Source of the DNA: F22 sp963675625
GTDB taxonomy: Bacteria > Bacteroidota > Bacteroidia > Bacteroidales > Bacteroidaceae
DNA length: 64,000 nucleotides
Assembly: GCA_963675625.1 (NCBI GenBank)
Contig: OY776497.1
Location: 930,001 to 994,000 of the forward strand
Reading direction: 5' to 3'
Below the pieces are notes generated by a model. It did not search any database. It had not been told where the DNA came from and saw nothing but the letters and a program-made list of their open reading frames with translations. The first letter of the stretch is position 1. Every line of letters starts with the position of its first letter. Both the position numbers and the translations under genes were made by a program. Below are positions 35,991-45,918 of this stretch, in pieces.

Positions 35991-37757
35991 ATGAAAAAAA
36001 TCAACAACCTATTTCCTATAATAGCATTATGTTTTTGCATTTTATCCTTGATGAATTGCACACACTCTTCTAAATCAAGTTACTTCTTAAAAGAACAAAG
36101 CAATTTAGATATTCACCCTGACAGTATATATGAATTTTTATTGACTAAATCGGACAGCATTACCCAATGGACTGATAAACAAAAACAAGCAGATTATTGG
36201 CTAACTCTTTTGCTTGCACAAAGCAAATGTTATGTACATATTGAAAGTGACTCGCTTCCCTTAGCATTGGAAAATTATTATAAGGAAAATAATCAACCCA
36301 TTAAGGCAGCTACAGCCCGATATTTACAGGGTATATCGTTTATGGACAAAAACGATTATCCAAGAGCTCTTAAAATTCTACTTAAAACATTAGAGTGTTA
36401 CAACATCCCAAAAAACAATTCAGTAAGGGGACATTTATACAGTATAATTGGTTACGTATATGGACAAATAGAAAACAATGCTCTTGAAAAAAAATATTAT
36501 CAAATGGCCGTTGAAGCATATAAAAATGCCAATGATTCCACACTACTACCAACAGCTTTAAAAGATTTAGCAAACAGTTATTTAACAACACAACCTGATA
36601 CATTTTTTATCCTGTCAAAGCAAGCTAAATCAATAGCTCATATACGAGGACTTCAAAAAAGAGCATATGATATAGACATGTCACTAACTAACGCTTATCT
36701 AATAATTGATAGTATAAAACAAGCATATAAGATACTACAAGAGTTAAAAGTAGAATTAGGGGGAAATATTAACCAATATCCCCAACCTATAAAAAACGAA
36801 TACAATTTTCTACGAGGAAGATATTATATTCAATCTGAACAATACGATAAAGCATTTGAAATATTCAAAAACTTATCAAACAGTAAAATTGTGCATACAA
36901 AAATGACAGCCAATTCCATTCTAGCACAATTAGCTAATGATCATGGGAATTACAAAGAAGCAAATAGCTACTACAAAACTTTTTTAACTGCATACTACTC
37001 ACAAATGAATCAAAAAAACCTTGATGCAGTACATAAATATCAGGCTCTTTATGACTATAATATAGCTCAAGAAAAAGAACATCAAGCTAAGCAAAAATTA
37101 AAACGTACACAACTTATATTCAGCTATATAGTAATAGGAGCGACTTTATGTATATCTTTGATCATTATACTAATCATTTATTCTAAAAACAGAAAAATAC
37201 AAGAAAGTCATGAACGCATAGAAGAAGCTACAAATAAATATTTACTGGCTGAAGAAAACATGTTAAGAGCAGAAGCTCAAATGACTCGCTTAAAAAACGA
37301 ACAAGAGACATCGAAGCAAAAGATAGATGAGCAGCTTGACGAGATTCAACACATGAAAAAAAATATGATTGAAGCAAAGCAACAAGTAAGATCTCTCCTG
37401 GGTCAGAAAGAAGAAACAGAGAAAGCGCTTACTCTTGATCCTGACTATCTAAGACTTCATCAAGATGAGAAGCTTAAAAAAGAGCTATTCAAAGAAAATT
37501 TACGTAATAAGTATATGAAACTAGTAGATTACTACGAACCCAACTTTAAACAAAATATCTTGACGCTATATCCGAAAATAGCTGACTATGATTTATTGTT
37601 ATGCTATCTATTGAAATTAGATGTACCAATGAACCAAGCTGCCATTCATCTAGGCAGAGAGCGCTCAACAGTTTCTAAAGCTAGAAAGCGCATCGCTGAA
37701 AGATGTGGGTTTGATCCTAAAACAAATGCATTGGAAGAAATGATTAGTCAAAGCTAG
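35991..37757 (+). CDS. TPR/membrane/HTH regulator
   Basis: 588 residues from the ATG at 35991. A lipoprotein-like or signal N-terminus ends in SLMNC; TPR-type helical repeats span about 90-330 (AATARYLQGISFMDKNDYPR, YDKAFEIFKNLSNS). A membrane helix follows (about 378-398), then a long coiled coil (about 405-490) and a C-terminal HTH domain (YDLLLCYLLKLDVPMNQAAI, LGRERSTVSKARKRIAERC). The HTH region is homologous to that of the regulator at 24993. This layout couples a periplasmic sensor to DNA binding. It may control the flanking barrel genes; the target is inferred from position only. Confidence 0.75.
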   Translation: MKKINNLFPIIALCFCILSLMNCTHSSKSSYFLKEQSNLDIHPDSIYEFLLTKSDSITQWTDKQKQADYWLTLLLAQSKCYVHIESDSLPLALENYYKENNQPIKAATARYLQGISFMDKNDYPRALKILLKTLECYNIPKNNSVRGHLYSIIGYVYGQIENNALEKKYYQMAVEAYKNANDSTLLPTALKDLANSYLTTQPDTFFILSKQAKSIAHIRGLQKRAYDIDMSLTNAYLIIDSIKQAYKILQELKVELGGNINQYPQPIKNEYNFLRGRYYIQSEQYDKAFEIFKNLSNSKIVHTKMTANSILAQLANDHGNYKEANSYYKTFLTAYYSQMNQKNLDAVHKYQALYDYNIAQEKEHQAKQKLKRTQLIFSYIVIGATLCISLIIILIIYSKNRKIQESHERIEEATNKYLLAEENMLRAEAQMTRLKNEQETSKQKIDEQLDEIQHMKKNMIEAKQQVRSLLGQKEETEKALTLDPDYLRLHQDEKLKKELFKENLRNKYMKLVDYYEPNFKQNILTLYPKIADYDLLLCYLLKLDVPMNQAAIHLGRERSTVSKARKRIAERCGFDPKTNALEEMISQS

Positions 37758-37878
37758 TATTTTTGCATCACCAGCGAGAAAGGGGCCATCTGTTTCAAAG
37801 ACAACCAACAGTGCCCCCTACCTTCTCCAAAGTCTAAATGAAAGATCTTGATAAGTCCCGTACGTCTACCTCCATAAA

Positions 37879-38814
37879 CTATAATTTCTCATGGGTTGTT
37901 AGTTTTAAGATTGATCCTGTACTGTAAAAGACTACAGAACAGTTATAAGGGAGGATCATATTTTTATACGGCTTATACATAACTTCTAATTGATAGCACT
38001 TACTTCTGTCTTGAGTTGAAATTAAATGATATTTGGCATATGTAACGTACCCGTCTTGATTCACTTTAAAAACGATATTAAATTGATCTTCAGGAGAACT
38101 TCCACTAAAATACTTTTTTTTGTAATACTTAGGCTTTTGAGCACAAGAAAAGACATACTGGTCTTCCTGTTTTCCCATATACTTAACTTTGAAGTATTTT
38201 ATTATTTTGGGATTACAAAAACGTTCAGGAAAACAAGACGATTTATATAGTGTTTCAATGATAGCTGCTTTGACCACAGGTTCTTTTATGTGCTCACTAA
38301 TCAAGAGGGAATCATCTAGTACATGTGTATAATTCAAAACCATATGGTCATCTTTTTTAACTATAATACTATCACCAACTCGTCTTCTGCAGTATGCTGA
38401 TAATTGTAAATGTCTTCTTTTATTATAAGGCTCCAAATGACGTTTCATTTTCTTTTTTAAAAACTTTACAGCATCAAACTGAACATCTACTTGTACAGCA
38501 TCAAGATTATATACTTGTTCTTCCAATGTAATTCTTTTTGTACTTTCTCTCATAAGGTGCTCATCAACCACCAGTACATAAGGTTTATAACCTAAGAAAG
38601 AGACTACTATAGAATCATTCATATGTAATTTACTTTTATCAAGGTCGATTTTTCCAGTTTTGTCTCCTAATATCTGCACATGATGATCAATAACAACGCT
38701 ACTGTACGGAATAACACGACTACATTTATCTAAGACAACTAATTGGAGGTCATTTAGAGCATAGATTCTAAATGAACATAGCACTAATAATAAGCTACAT
38801 ATGTATATTTTCAT
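37879..38814 (-). CDS. Secreted ~310-residue protein with carboxypeptidase-regulatory-like N-terminus (paralogue 1)
   Basis: 311 residues, signal peptide (about 1-19). Residues 22-100 are a regulatory-like beta-sandwich (VIPYSSVVIDHHVQILGD, DSIVVSFLGYKPYVLVVD). The C-terminal 200 residues are shared with the proteins at 38892 and 42295. Conserved marks are KYFKVKYMG, EDQFNIVFKVN, then TYAKYHLI and a CYQ motif. The function is unknown. It is the last gene of the probable operon starting at 45599, 77 bases after the neighbouring paralogue. Presumably periplasmic or surface-exposed. Confidence 0.75.
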   Translation of the reverse strand: MKIYICSLLLVLCSFRIYALNDLQLVVLDKCSRVIPYSSVVIDHHVQILGDKTGKIDLDKSKLHMNDSIVVSFLGYKPYVLVVDEHLMRESTKRITLEEQVYNLDAVQVDVQFDAVKFLKKKMKRHLEPYNKRRHLQLSAYCRRRVGDSIIVKKDDHMVLNYTHVLDDSLLISEHIKEPVVKAAIIETLYKSSCFPERFCNPKIIKYFKVKYMGKQEDQYVFSCAQKPKYYKKKYFSGSSPEDQFNIVFKVNQDGYVTYAKYHLISTQDRSKCYQLEVMYKPYKNMILPYNCSVVFYSTGSILKLTTHEKL

Positions 38815-38891
38815 TTGTACATGTTTTTAATATTATCCACATGAAAATCATCAAGCGGATGAATGAAGTAAATAAACGCATTCTACACTAT

Positions 38892-39824
38892 CTAATCTAA
38901 ACCCTCATCCACAGTAATATGAATTGTCTTGTCACAATAATAAAAACGCAAATCTATATCTGTGGGTGTTATAAAATTCTTATAAGGTTCGTAGTCAACA
39001 TCAAACTGGTAGCACATATCCTTATTATCTTCGTTTATTAAATGATACTTTGCATGTGTTACAAACCCGCTATCATTTACATTAAACAGGATATTGAACT
39101 GGTCATCTTGATTTAATTTGAATATTTTGTACTTATAATATTTCTTCTTTAAAATACTAGAAAACACGAATTGCTTTCCTCGTCTACCGAGATACTTTAA
39201 ATCAAAGTATTTGCTGTATTTTTTATTGCAAAAAAAGTATGGAAAGAACGAAGACTTATCAAAAGCTTTCATCACTTTATTTCTTATAATTGAATCAGTA
39301 ATATGAGTACTAATAAGAAGTGTATCTGCATATGAATATTTATAATCAAAAAGCATAGTATCTAGTTTATGAAGCGTTTTATTGTCTACTATCTCTTTTA
39401 AATCTACAATAAGCTTGACTTTTCTTTTTTTGTTATACGATCCCAAAGACTTTTTTTTCACTTTCTTCAAGAATCGCTCTGCATTAAAGCTAGTTTCAAT
39501 TTTAATTTCATCAAGACAATACACTTGTTCTGTTAACACAATTTTTACTCTTGACTGATTCAAAAAATTCTGGTCTACAACAATTAAATACGGCTTGTAT
39601 CCTATAAAAGACACCACTATTGAATCATTGAGACTTAACCTATCCTTGTTTATTTCTATAAGCCCCGACCTATCTGCCAAAATTTGAGACTTACGGTTAA
39701 TGATAACATTGCTATAAGGTATGAAAGCATTCTTTTTATCTACAACAGCTAACTGTATACGTTCTTGCGAAAAGATATTCAGACATGCTACTAAACTAAA
39801 AAAAAGACAAATAAAGTAATTCAT
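38892..39824 (-). CDS. Secreted ~310-residue protein with carboxypeptidase-regulatory-like N-terminus (paralogue 2)
   Basis: 310 residues. Signal peptide, the same regulatory-like domain (IPYSNVIINRKSQILADRSG, NDSIVVSFIGYKPYLIVVD) and the same C-terminal domain (KYFDLKYLG, DDQFNILFNVN, THAKYHLI, CYQ). It follows the barrel gene at 39861-42173 by 36 bases. The 25 bases before its start (TAATTCTGATTATG preceded by an A-rich run) are almost identical to those before the barrel start at 32955, a sign of past shuffling of leader sequences. Confidence 0.75.
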   Translation of the reverse strand: MNYFICLFFSLVACLNIFSQERIQLAVVDKKNAFIPYSNVIINRKSQILADRSGLIEINKDRLSLNDSIVVSFIGYKPYLIVVDQNFLNQSRVKIVLTEQVYCLDEIKIETSFNAERFLKKVKKKSLGSYNKKRKVKLIVDLKEIVDNKTLHKLDTMLFDYKYSYADTLLISTHITDSIIRNKVMKAFDKSSFFPYFFCNKKYSKYFDLKYLGRRGKQFVFSSILKKKYYKYKIFKLNQDDQFNILFNVNDSGFVTHAKYHLINEDNKDMCYQFDVDYEPYKNFITPTDIDLRFYYCDKTIHITVDEGLD

Positions 39825-39860
39825 AATCAGAATTATTTTTTGTTATAAATTTTAGTTGAA

Positions 39861-42173
39861 TCACTTCTGCACTCGTAAAATTCCTTGTTCATAATCGGCA
39901 TTTTGCAGTTTCTTTCTAGGACTTCTCTTTTGCTTACCGAAATGTAAGTTCCATCTAAAACCAACAGTGACCATATTGCTGTTATCTCTGATGCTAATAT
40001 CCTCATTGTAGGTATACGCAGTATTATAACTCTTAGATGAATACTCCCACCCCTTATCGTTACATAAATAGGTGACGGATGCCCAAAGGCTCACATTCTT
40101 TCTTTTCCATTGTAGGCTAACAGCTGAGTTTGCGCCATATTTAAACTCCTGTTCCACACCCAACCTCTTACTAGAGTCTTTATGAGAGACAGCCAAAGTC
40201 CAGTTTTTGTAGTACATTTGAAAAGCCAATGACCAATACAAGTCATCTAAATGATGGCTAAAATCATCCCCCTTAGATAAATAACTATTATAGCGTACAG
40301 TTGTGTATATATTTAGGAACTTCCATAGTCCCATCATTCTAGAACTCCAACTTGCCCCTACCGTATGCATATAGTCAGAGTTTTCTCGTGACGCTAGGAA
40401 ATAGTCTTCATTCGCTACATACGTATAATCATAATATCTAGGATTGAATGTACGGTTATAATACATGCTCAAGTCAGTAGTAAACCAATTCTTTTGGAGA
40501 TGCATGCTTAGGTTATTATTCCAGTATTCTGTCTCGCCAATATTGGGATTACCGACCATATACATCAAATCATCAACTTGCTGACTCACATTGGTGTACT
40601 CCGACAGATTTGGCATTTCTGCAGAATAGGAGCTAGACAACTGAAAATTCATTTTGGGTGTAGGATAATACATCCATGATGTACTTAACTTAGGCTTCCA
40701 ATAATGCTGATCTTCGTCGTCAGTGTTTACAAAGTAAGCCTTCATACCGACACCAAATCGATATCCCCATTTCCCTTTATTACCTGAAAGGGACGCATGC
40801 ATGTAATTATTGTTCTCTGTCATCTGGGTTGAAAAATCTAATGGTGCTAAATACTCATTATGCGTATTGCTCCATGTATTCTGATACCCCAAACTAAGCG
40901 TCCAGTTCTTATTCAACGGGTGCGTGTAAAACAGTTCACTAATCAATGAATATCTATCGTTATCAATAGGGTTTGTGACCTCCGAAACTTCATCATTTTC
41001 TATATCAACCAAGTCGCGTCTACTTTCTCCTTGTTTCAGCGTCCCTACAACATTGACAGATAGGTTATCTCCATTCTTGAAGGTATGGTCTACATAAAGA
41101 TCCAATGAAGGCACATAGCCATCATAAGTAGCTTCGCTGCTTCTATCTATAGTTGACGTTGTACGGCTATCGCTGATTAGTTCTTTTCTTGTTTGAAACT
41201 GCTTACCAATATTGTTTAGCCATGTGGCACTAAAATGTGTCTGCGCATCAAACATATGTGAGTAATTCAAACTGATACTATGTGAATCGTAACCAAAAGG
41301 ACCATTCTGACCGAGACCATCTCGTGCTATCGAACTAGTATTGCTATGATACACAGCATGGGAATTTCTTTTCCACTTATCGTAATCTCTGATATTAACT
41401 GAATAATTTACAGTCATACTTGATTTAGCCCAATTATAAACAGCTCCTGCACTTCCATTAATAAAACCTGTAGATAAAGCAGAACTTCCATTAGCCCAAG
41501 CAGTACCACCAGTTGTTTGCACTTTTAAGATGATATTAATCACACCACCTACTCCCTTATTTTGATAACGAATAGAAGGTGTATCTGTATATTCTACGCG
41601 AGCGATATCTTTAGGATCAATATGCTGAATTTCTTGTTGAGTCTTAGGTTGCCCATTGATTTGCCATTGCACTTGCTTGCCATGGATATCAACCGTCTCT
41701 TCAGTGGTATCAATATTCAGCCCTTTAAGATTCATTGTTTCTAGTAAGCTATAGAGATCTCGGGATATTTTTATTTGTTGCTTCTTGGGAAACAAAAGAG
41801 TTTTATCTACACTATAGTTTTGTGCAATAACTTCAACACCTTCGAGTTCTTGGGTATCTTCTGAGAGATAAATATCTCCAAAGTTTACTCCTTCTTTGCC
41901 ATGTTGTATGTTGAATACAGCTGGTTTGTATCCCACAAAAGAAATTTTCAATTGCACATTATCTTTATCCGATAAAGCTAGTGAAAAATGTCCTTTTAGA
42001 TTAGTTTGACCTCCTGTACTCATTATTTTTCCTAGGTACGTCATGACACTGGCTCCTACTACTGCAGTGGAATCATTGGCAAAAAGGACACGCCCCTCAA
42101 TCTTACGATTTGCGGAAACGGCACATACACAACTAGAAATTATTAAAAATATAAATGCTAAGTTTCTCATCAT
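39861..42173 (-). CDS. Outer-membrane beta-barrel protein with carboxypeptidase-regulatory domain
   Basis: 770 residues from the ATG at 42173 (MMRNLAFIFLIISSCVCA), chosen for its signal peptide; the frame opens seven codons earlier. A regulatory domain (about 22-100) precedes a plug-like region (LYSLLETMNLKGLNIDTTEE, then GVGGVINIILK) and a barrel; after the last strand (GFRWNLHFGKQ) comes a basic tail ending GILRVQK. A similar tail (KGIFKL) ends the paralogue at 43284. It lies between two ~310-residue genes in the minus-strand array. Confidence 0.83.
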   Translation of the reverse strand: MMRNLAFIFLIISSCVCAVSANRKIEGRVLFANDSTAVVGASVMTYLGKIMSTGGQTNLKGHFSLALSDKDNVQLKISFVGYKPAVFNIQHGKEGVNFGDIYLSEDTQELEGVEVIAQNYSVDKTLLFPKKQQIKISRDLYSLLETMNLKGLNIDTTEETVDIHGKQVQWQINGQPKTQQEIQHIDPKDIARVEYTDTPSIRYQNKGVGGVINIILKVQTTGGTAWANGSSALSTGFINGSAGAVYNWAKSSMTVNYSVNIRDYDKWKRNSHAVYHSNTSSIARDGLGQNGPFGYDSHSISLNYSHMFDAQTHFSATWLNNIGKQFQTRKELISDSRTTSTIDRSSEATYDGYVPSLDLYVDHTFKNGDNLSVNVVGTLKQGESRRDLVDIENDEVSEVTNPIDNDRYSLISELFYTHPLNKNWTLSLGYQNTWSNTHNEYLAPLDFSTQMTENNNYMHASLSGNKGKWGYRFGVGMKAYFVNTDDEDQHYWKPKLSTSWMYYPTPKMNFQLSSSYSAEMPNLSEYTNVSQQVDDLMYMVGNPNIGETEYWNNNLSMHLQKNWFTTDLSMYYNRTFNPRYYDYTYVANEDYFLASRENSDYMHTVGASWSSRMMGLWKFLNIYTTVRYNSYLSKGDDFSHHLDDLYWSLAFQMYYKNWTLAVSHKDSSKRLGVEQEFKYGANSAVSLQWKRKNVSLWASVTYLCNDKGWEYSSKSYNTAYTYNEDISIRDNSNMVTVGFRWNLHFGKQKRSPRKKLQNADYEQGILRVQK

Positions 42174-42294
42174 TATTTTTCTACATAGACTCACAGTCTG
42201 TTTATAACTTACTGAGCACTGTGTTTTCTCTTATATGTCTTTTTGAAATTGTTGAATTTCCATATCAAATGGATTGAATTTAAACGTTCTTACT

Positions 42295-43227
42295 TTACAG
42301 TTTCTCATTTGTTTTAATATGCAGTCTTGATTTTTTATGGTAAAATTTCAAATCCATATCAACAGGTATAATTAACCGCTTATGAGTTGCATACGAAACA
42401 GACAGTTGATAGCATTGGTCTTTATCGCTTGCCCTTATCAAGTGATATTTAGCATAGGTAATAGCTCCCCTCTCATTTATATTAAAGACGATCTTTAATT
42501 GATCCTCTTTATCCAAATTGAAGTGCTTCTTCTTATAAGACTTTGGTTGGTAAATCATTGAAAAGACATACTGATCATCTTTTTTACCAATATACTTGAC
42601 CCTAAAATATTTTCTCAATTTATGTGACAACATGTAGCGAGGAAAATTTAAAGCCTTATCATACGTCTCTATAGTAACTGACTTTACAAGAGGATTAGTA
42701 ATAACGCTACCAAGTAGTAAAGAGTCTGCAAGTGAACCCGTATAATTCAATAACATAAGGGAATCACTCTTACAAATAAGACTATCTGCCAAGACTCTTC
42801 TATAAGACACGCACATTTCAATCTTTCTGCAATTCAAAAAAGGAGCTACAGTACAATCCATTTTTCTTTTCAAAAACTTCAATGCGTTAAAGTTAGTCGA
42901 AACTTCGACCTCATTAAGATTGTAGATTTGTTCATCTAATTGAATCCTTTTCATTCTCAAATCCAGAAAAGCCTTATCAACGACTATCGTGCGCGTGTGG
43001 TATCCTAAAAAAGAGACAGATATAGAATCTCCTATATTCAATATCTTTTTATCAATGTATATACACCCAGATTGATCTCCCAAAAATTGACTATCATGGT
43101 CTATAATAACATTACTATATGCTATTGGAGAATTATCTTTATTGTACACATTGAGTACTATATTCTCTTGACCAAAAGCATCTAAGAAGAAATATGATAG
43201 TAAAAATAATAATATACTTGTCCTCAT
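42295..43227 (-). CDS. Secreted ~310-residue protein with carboxypeptidase-regulatory-like N-terminus (paralogue 3)
   Basis: 310 residues. The layout is the same as the paralogues at 37879 and 38892: signal peptide ending AFGQ, regulatory-like domain (IAYSNVIIDHDSQFLGDQSG, DSISVSFLGYHTRTIVVD) and the conserved C-terminal domain (KYFRVKYIGKKDDQYVFS, TYAKYHLI, CYQ). It starts 56 bases after the barrel gene at 43284-45599, so each of the two barrels in this array is followed by one of these proteins. A partner role, like that of GLPGLI proteins, is inferred. Confidence 0.75.
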   Translation of the reverse strand: MRTSILLFLLSYFFLDAFGQENIVLNVYNKDNSPIAYSNVIIDHDSQFLGDQSGCIYIDKKILNIGDSISVSFLGYHTRTIVVDKAFLDLRMKRIQLDEQIYNLNEVEVSTNFNALKFLKRKMDCTVAPFLNCRKIEMCVSYRRVLADSLICKSDSLMLLNYTGSLADSLLLGSVITNPLVKSVTIETYDKALNFPRYMLSHKLRKYFRVKYIGKKDDQYVFSMIYQPKSYKKKHFNLDKEDQLKIVFNINERGAITYAKYHLIRASDKDQCYQLSVSYATHKRLIIPVDMDLKFYHKKSRLHIKTNEKL

Positions 43228-43283
43228 AATATTGAAATTAAAAAGCAGAATGTAACACCGTCTACACAGAAAAGATATATAAA

Positions 43284-45599
43284 CTACAACTTGAATATCC
43301 CTTTATCATCATCACTATTATCTGTTCTTTGTTCAATTGTTTTTTTGCTTTTACCTCGATTAAAGAACCAAGATATAGTGATACCAAAAGCATGGTCTTT
43401 TCGACGCATATGTAGATCTTTCTTATGAGTCACTAATGTTTCTGGAATCGTCTCATAACTGACTTGATCATTGACAAATGGGAAATAACAATTCATACCA
43501 AAGCGAACCTTTTTATACTGGTAACCCAATGTTAAATATGATGCCTTTTCAATCGTTCTCTTATATAATCCGACCATATCGTATCCCCCAAACATTTGGA
43601 AGAAAGATAAGGACGCTTTCTTGTAATTGGCAGATAGATAAACAGTAATCGGATAGGACCAATCTTTGTATGTAGAGACCGCATCACTTGCTTGAAAACG
43701 ATATTGTGTTGCTCCCACACTACCGCCAATACGCAAGAAATTCCAAGGGGTCATGTTGATATTCAAGCGCCCGCCTAGTTCTTCATTCTTTTTCGCATTA
43801 TCTGTTTGCAACAAGATAGCCTCATCGCTCTGTGTATAGGCATTGTACAATGCATTACGTCGATGTCTATAATACAACGATGTGTATAGGGATAACCAAG
43901 AACCATTGTAATTGTGAATCAGTGTCCATTTTTGTGTCTGCTCATTGCGTAAAGATGGATTCCCACTTTGATAGAAATCATTCATAATTAAGATACGTGT
44001 ATTGGACATTTGTTGCGCACCAGGCATATCAGTACGCACCTTATAAGAAAGACGTACACTTTGACTTGGATTGATGCGGTATCCCACCATAAATAAAGGG
44101 GTGAATGTGGTATGCTTGAATCCTGCTGTACCAAGCTTAGTATCGTATGTACCAGCAATACTGGCACGATACATCCAAGCATTCAGATGACCAGTCAGTT
44201 CACCATATAAATAATGCTTCTGAGTTTGGATATCTTCTGTATGTTTGGAAGTAGTTAACGAATTGGTCACATCGTTGGAGAGAAAATTGAAATATCCTCT
44301 ATACCCTGCTGTAAAGTGAGTTTTCCCTAGTGTTGTTTCATAGATTAATTCACTGATTAGTGAACGCTTGCTATTATCTAATGCTAGATTATCTTCAAAA
44401 CCATCGTTACCTGTTTGCATAGAGTAAGCGTCTTGGTTGTTGTCATAATATGTACCTAACAGATCAAAGGTCAGTTGACTTTTCGGGCTCAATGCCTGAG
44501 AGTAATAGACTTCTACATTTGCAGATTGACTCTTTACCCTGTTGTTTAATGCCCCGATATTGTTTTCTGTAAGTTGATTTTTAGTATTGACTATGGAGCT
44601 TGACTCTTCATTGTTATCTTGCATCCAGTCTGAGACCGCAGTAATCTTTAATTCATGTTTGTCTTCTATACTATGGGCATAGGTGACAGATCCAAAGTGA
44701 TCGGATGACCAACATTTCATCACCTTATCGTAGTTATAGTGATATTGATTGCTACCAATTTGGTAATTGTAGTCGCCAATTTCTGTATTCTTCAGACTCC
44801 GCTTCATGTTGAAATGATCTCCGTAAGAAACAGTCCATTTAGTATTGCCTTTAACATAGGATAAAGCGACATCCCCCCCTGAAAACATTTGTCCATAAGA
44901 TGCATGGACAGAACCCGCTAAGCCTGTATCTAATGGTTTGGTATGCACATTGATCACAATCTCTGCATCATTCATATACCTAATGGGCGGCACATCATAG
45001 TAATCCACCTTTTTGATCTTATCTGCTGGAATGAGTTTCAAATCATTATCAGTCGACTGCACTCCATTGATAAGAATCATCACTGACTTACCATTGACAG
45101 TAGATAAACTATTAGTGATCTCATTAATACGTAAATTCGGAAGGGTCGACACCAAATCTTGACACTGTAGTGCTTTAGTTATTTGCTCGCGAGTAAATGT
45201 ATAAGCTGTTTTATCTATACTTTGTGTACTACGTTTACCAGCTACCACGACTTCATTGAGTGCCACAACATCGGGGTGTAATGTAATCTGCTTATCCACT
45301 TTATGTGTAGATATTGTTTGAAGGTCTATAAGATTGTTACTCGTTTTATACCCAAGATATGATATCTTAAGTAGGTACTTTTTGTGTGACAAATGAGCCA
45401 TAGTAAACGTACCATCTAAGCTAGAACTACTCCCTTGAATAAATTTTGTTGTATCATTGGCAGCAAACAAGGCCACACTGGCAAAAGGAATCGCTTCGTG
45501 GCTATCGTCTTGTATTTTCCCTTTCAAGATGATATCTTGCCCCATCGTCATGCTACAGCAACAGAAAAGAGCAAGCATAACAAGAATAAGTTTTTTCAT
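43284..45599 (-). CDS. Outer-membrane beta-barrel protein with carboxypeptidase-regulatory domain; first gene of the array
   Basis: 771 residues from the ATG at 45599 (MKKLILVMLALFCCC, signal peptide); the longer frame adds eight residues. A regulatory domain (about 22-105), plug-like region (LVSTLPNLRINEITNSLSTV, MILINGVQSTDNDLKLIPAD) and barrel; after a last strand with GITISWFFNRG comes an Asp/Lys-rich tail ending KGIFKL. It heads the probable operon 45599-37879. Its upstream region carries TGTCAAG boxes and two candidate promoters, the most elaborate control region in the window. Confidence 0.85.
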   Translation of the reverse strand: MKKLILVMLALFCCCSMTMGQDIILKGKIQDDSHEAIPFASVALFAANDTTKFIQGSSSSLDGTFTMAHLSHKKYLLKISYLGYKTSNNLIDLQTISTHKVDKQITLHPDVVALNEVVVAGKRSTQSIDKTAYTFTREQITKALQCQDLVSTLPNLRINEITNSLSTVNGKSVMILINGVQSTDNDLKLIPADKIKKVDYYDVPPIRYMNDAEIVINVHTKPLDTGLAGSVHASYGQMFSGGDVALSYVKGNTKWTVSYGDHFNMKRSLKNTEIGDYNYQIGSNQYHYNYDKVMKCWSSDHFGSVTYAHSIEDKHELKITAVSDWMQDNNEESSSIVNTKNQLTENNIGALNNRVKSQSANVEVYYSQALSPKSQLTFDLLGTYYDNNQDAYSMQTGNDGFEDNLALDNSKRSLISELIYETTLGKTHFTAGYRGYFNFLSNDVTNSLTTSKHTEDIQTQKHYLYGELTGHLNAWMYRASIAGTYDTKLGTAGFKHTTFTPLFMVGYRINPSQSVRLSYKVRTDMPGAQQMSNTRILIMNDFYQSGNPSLRNEQTQKWTLIHNYNGSWLSLYTSLYYRHRRNALYNAYTQSDEAILLQTDNAKKNEELGGRLNINMTPWNFLRIGGSVGATQYRFQASDAVSTYKDWSYPITVYLSANYKKASLSFFQMFGGYDMVGLYKRTIEKASYLTLGYQYKKVRFGMNCYFPFVNDQVSYETIPETLVTHKKDLHMRRKDHAFGITISWFFNRGKSKKTIEQRTDNSDDDKGIFKL

Positions 45600-45646
45600 A
45601 CCTGTTGTTTTTGTTAGACACAAAAGTAAGGTTAACTAGTTGTACA

Positions 45647-45654
45647 ACCAAAGA
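45647..45654 (-). promoter_or_regulatory. Proximal -7 element of the barrel array
   Basis: On the minus strand TATCTTTG (45654-45647) is an exact -7 match, 47 bases before the ATG at 45599. TGTCAAG lies just upstream (TTTTTTGTCAAGTCG precedes the element), where a -33 box would be expected, so a regulator may replace it. Confidence 0.55.
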
Positions 45655-45658
45655 TACG

Positions 45659-45715
45659 ACTTGACAAAAAATTCGCATTTTATCTTTGTGTTAAAACACG
45701 AACTATTTGTCAAGT
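45659..45715. repeat. 57-bp palindromic element, divergent copy
   Basis: Bounded by ACTTGAC and GTCAAGT and exactly 57 bp long, like the two exact copies at 45919 and 47788. CGACTTGACAAA/TTTGTCAAGTCG form 12-bp arms at its edges. Read on the minus strand, its right half (AAAATGCGAATTTTTTGTCA) matches the exact copies with two differences; the left half is diverged. It overlaps the regulatory region of the barrel array. Confidence 0.7.
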
Positions 45716-45918
45716 CGGACTAAGGAATATGGCAGTAACTTCTACTACACCCTATCATTATGTAAGAAGAGAATTTATAATCATAGTCTGTTTCAACTAT
45801 AAGACAAGCTATTTTTCAGTCAAAGCCTCATACCAATGAAAGAGCTATTCATCTGAATGTTTTGATTAGAGAACGATGGGCAAAAGTAAATATTAGCTAT
45901 TCTCTTGACAAGAAATAT
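45716..45918. promoter_or_regulatory. Intergenic stretch with a distal promoter (CTTG-N20-TACTTTTG, minus strand)
   Basis: On the minus strand TACTTTTG (45888-45881) is an exact -7 match with CTTG (45912-45909) 20 bases upstream. A CTTGACA half-box (45904-45910) overlaps the -33. The leader to the barrel ATG at 45599 would be about 275 bases. On the plus strand a 45-codon stretch (45787-45924) stays open and is protein-like but has no start codon. Confidence 0.5.

Noticed and set aside
37763..37785. About 20 bases after the TPR/HTH gene resembling the end of the HTH gene at 24993 (GCATCAC..GCGAGAAAGG)
   Set aside because: Too short and isolated to call a third copy of the duplication.
45729..45839. 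36-codon + ORF after a TATCTTTG at 45681
   Set aside because: Short, no recognisable product; the -7 match faces no real gene, although a small peptide cannot be excluded.
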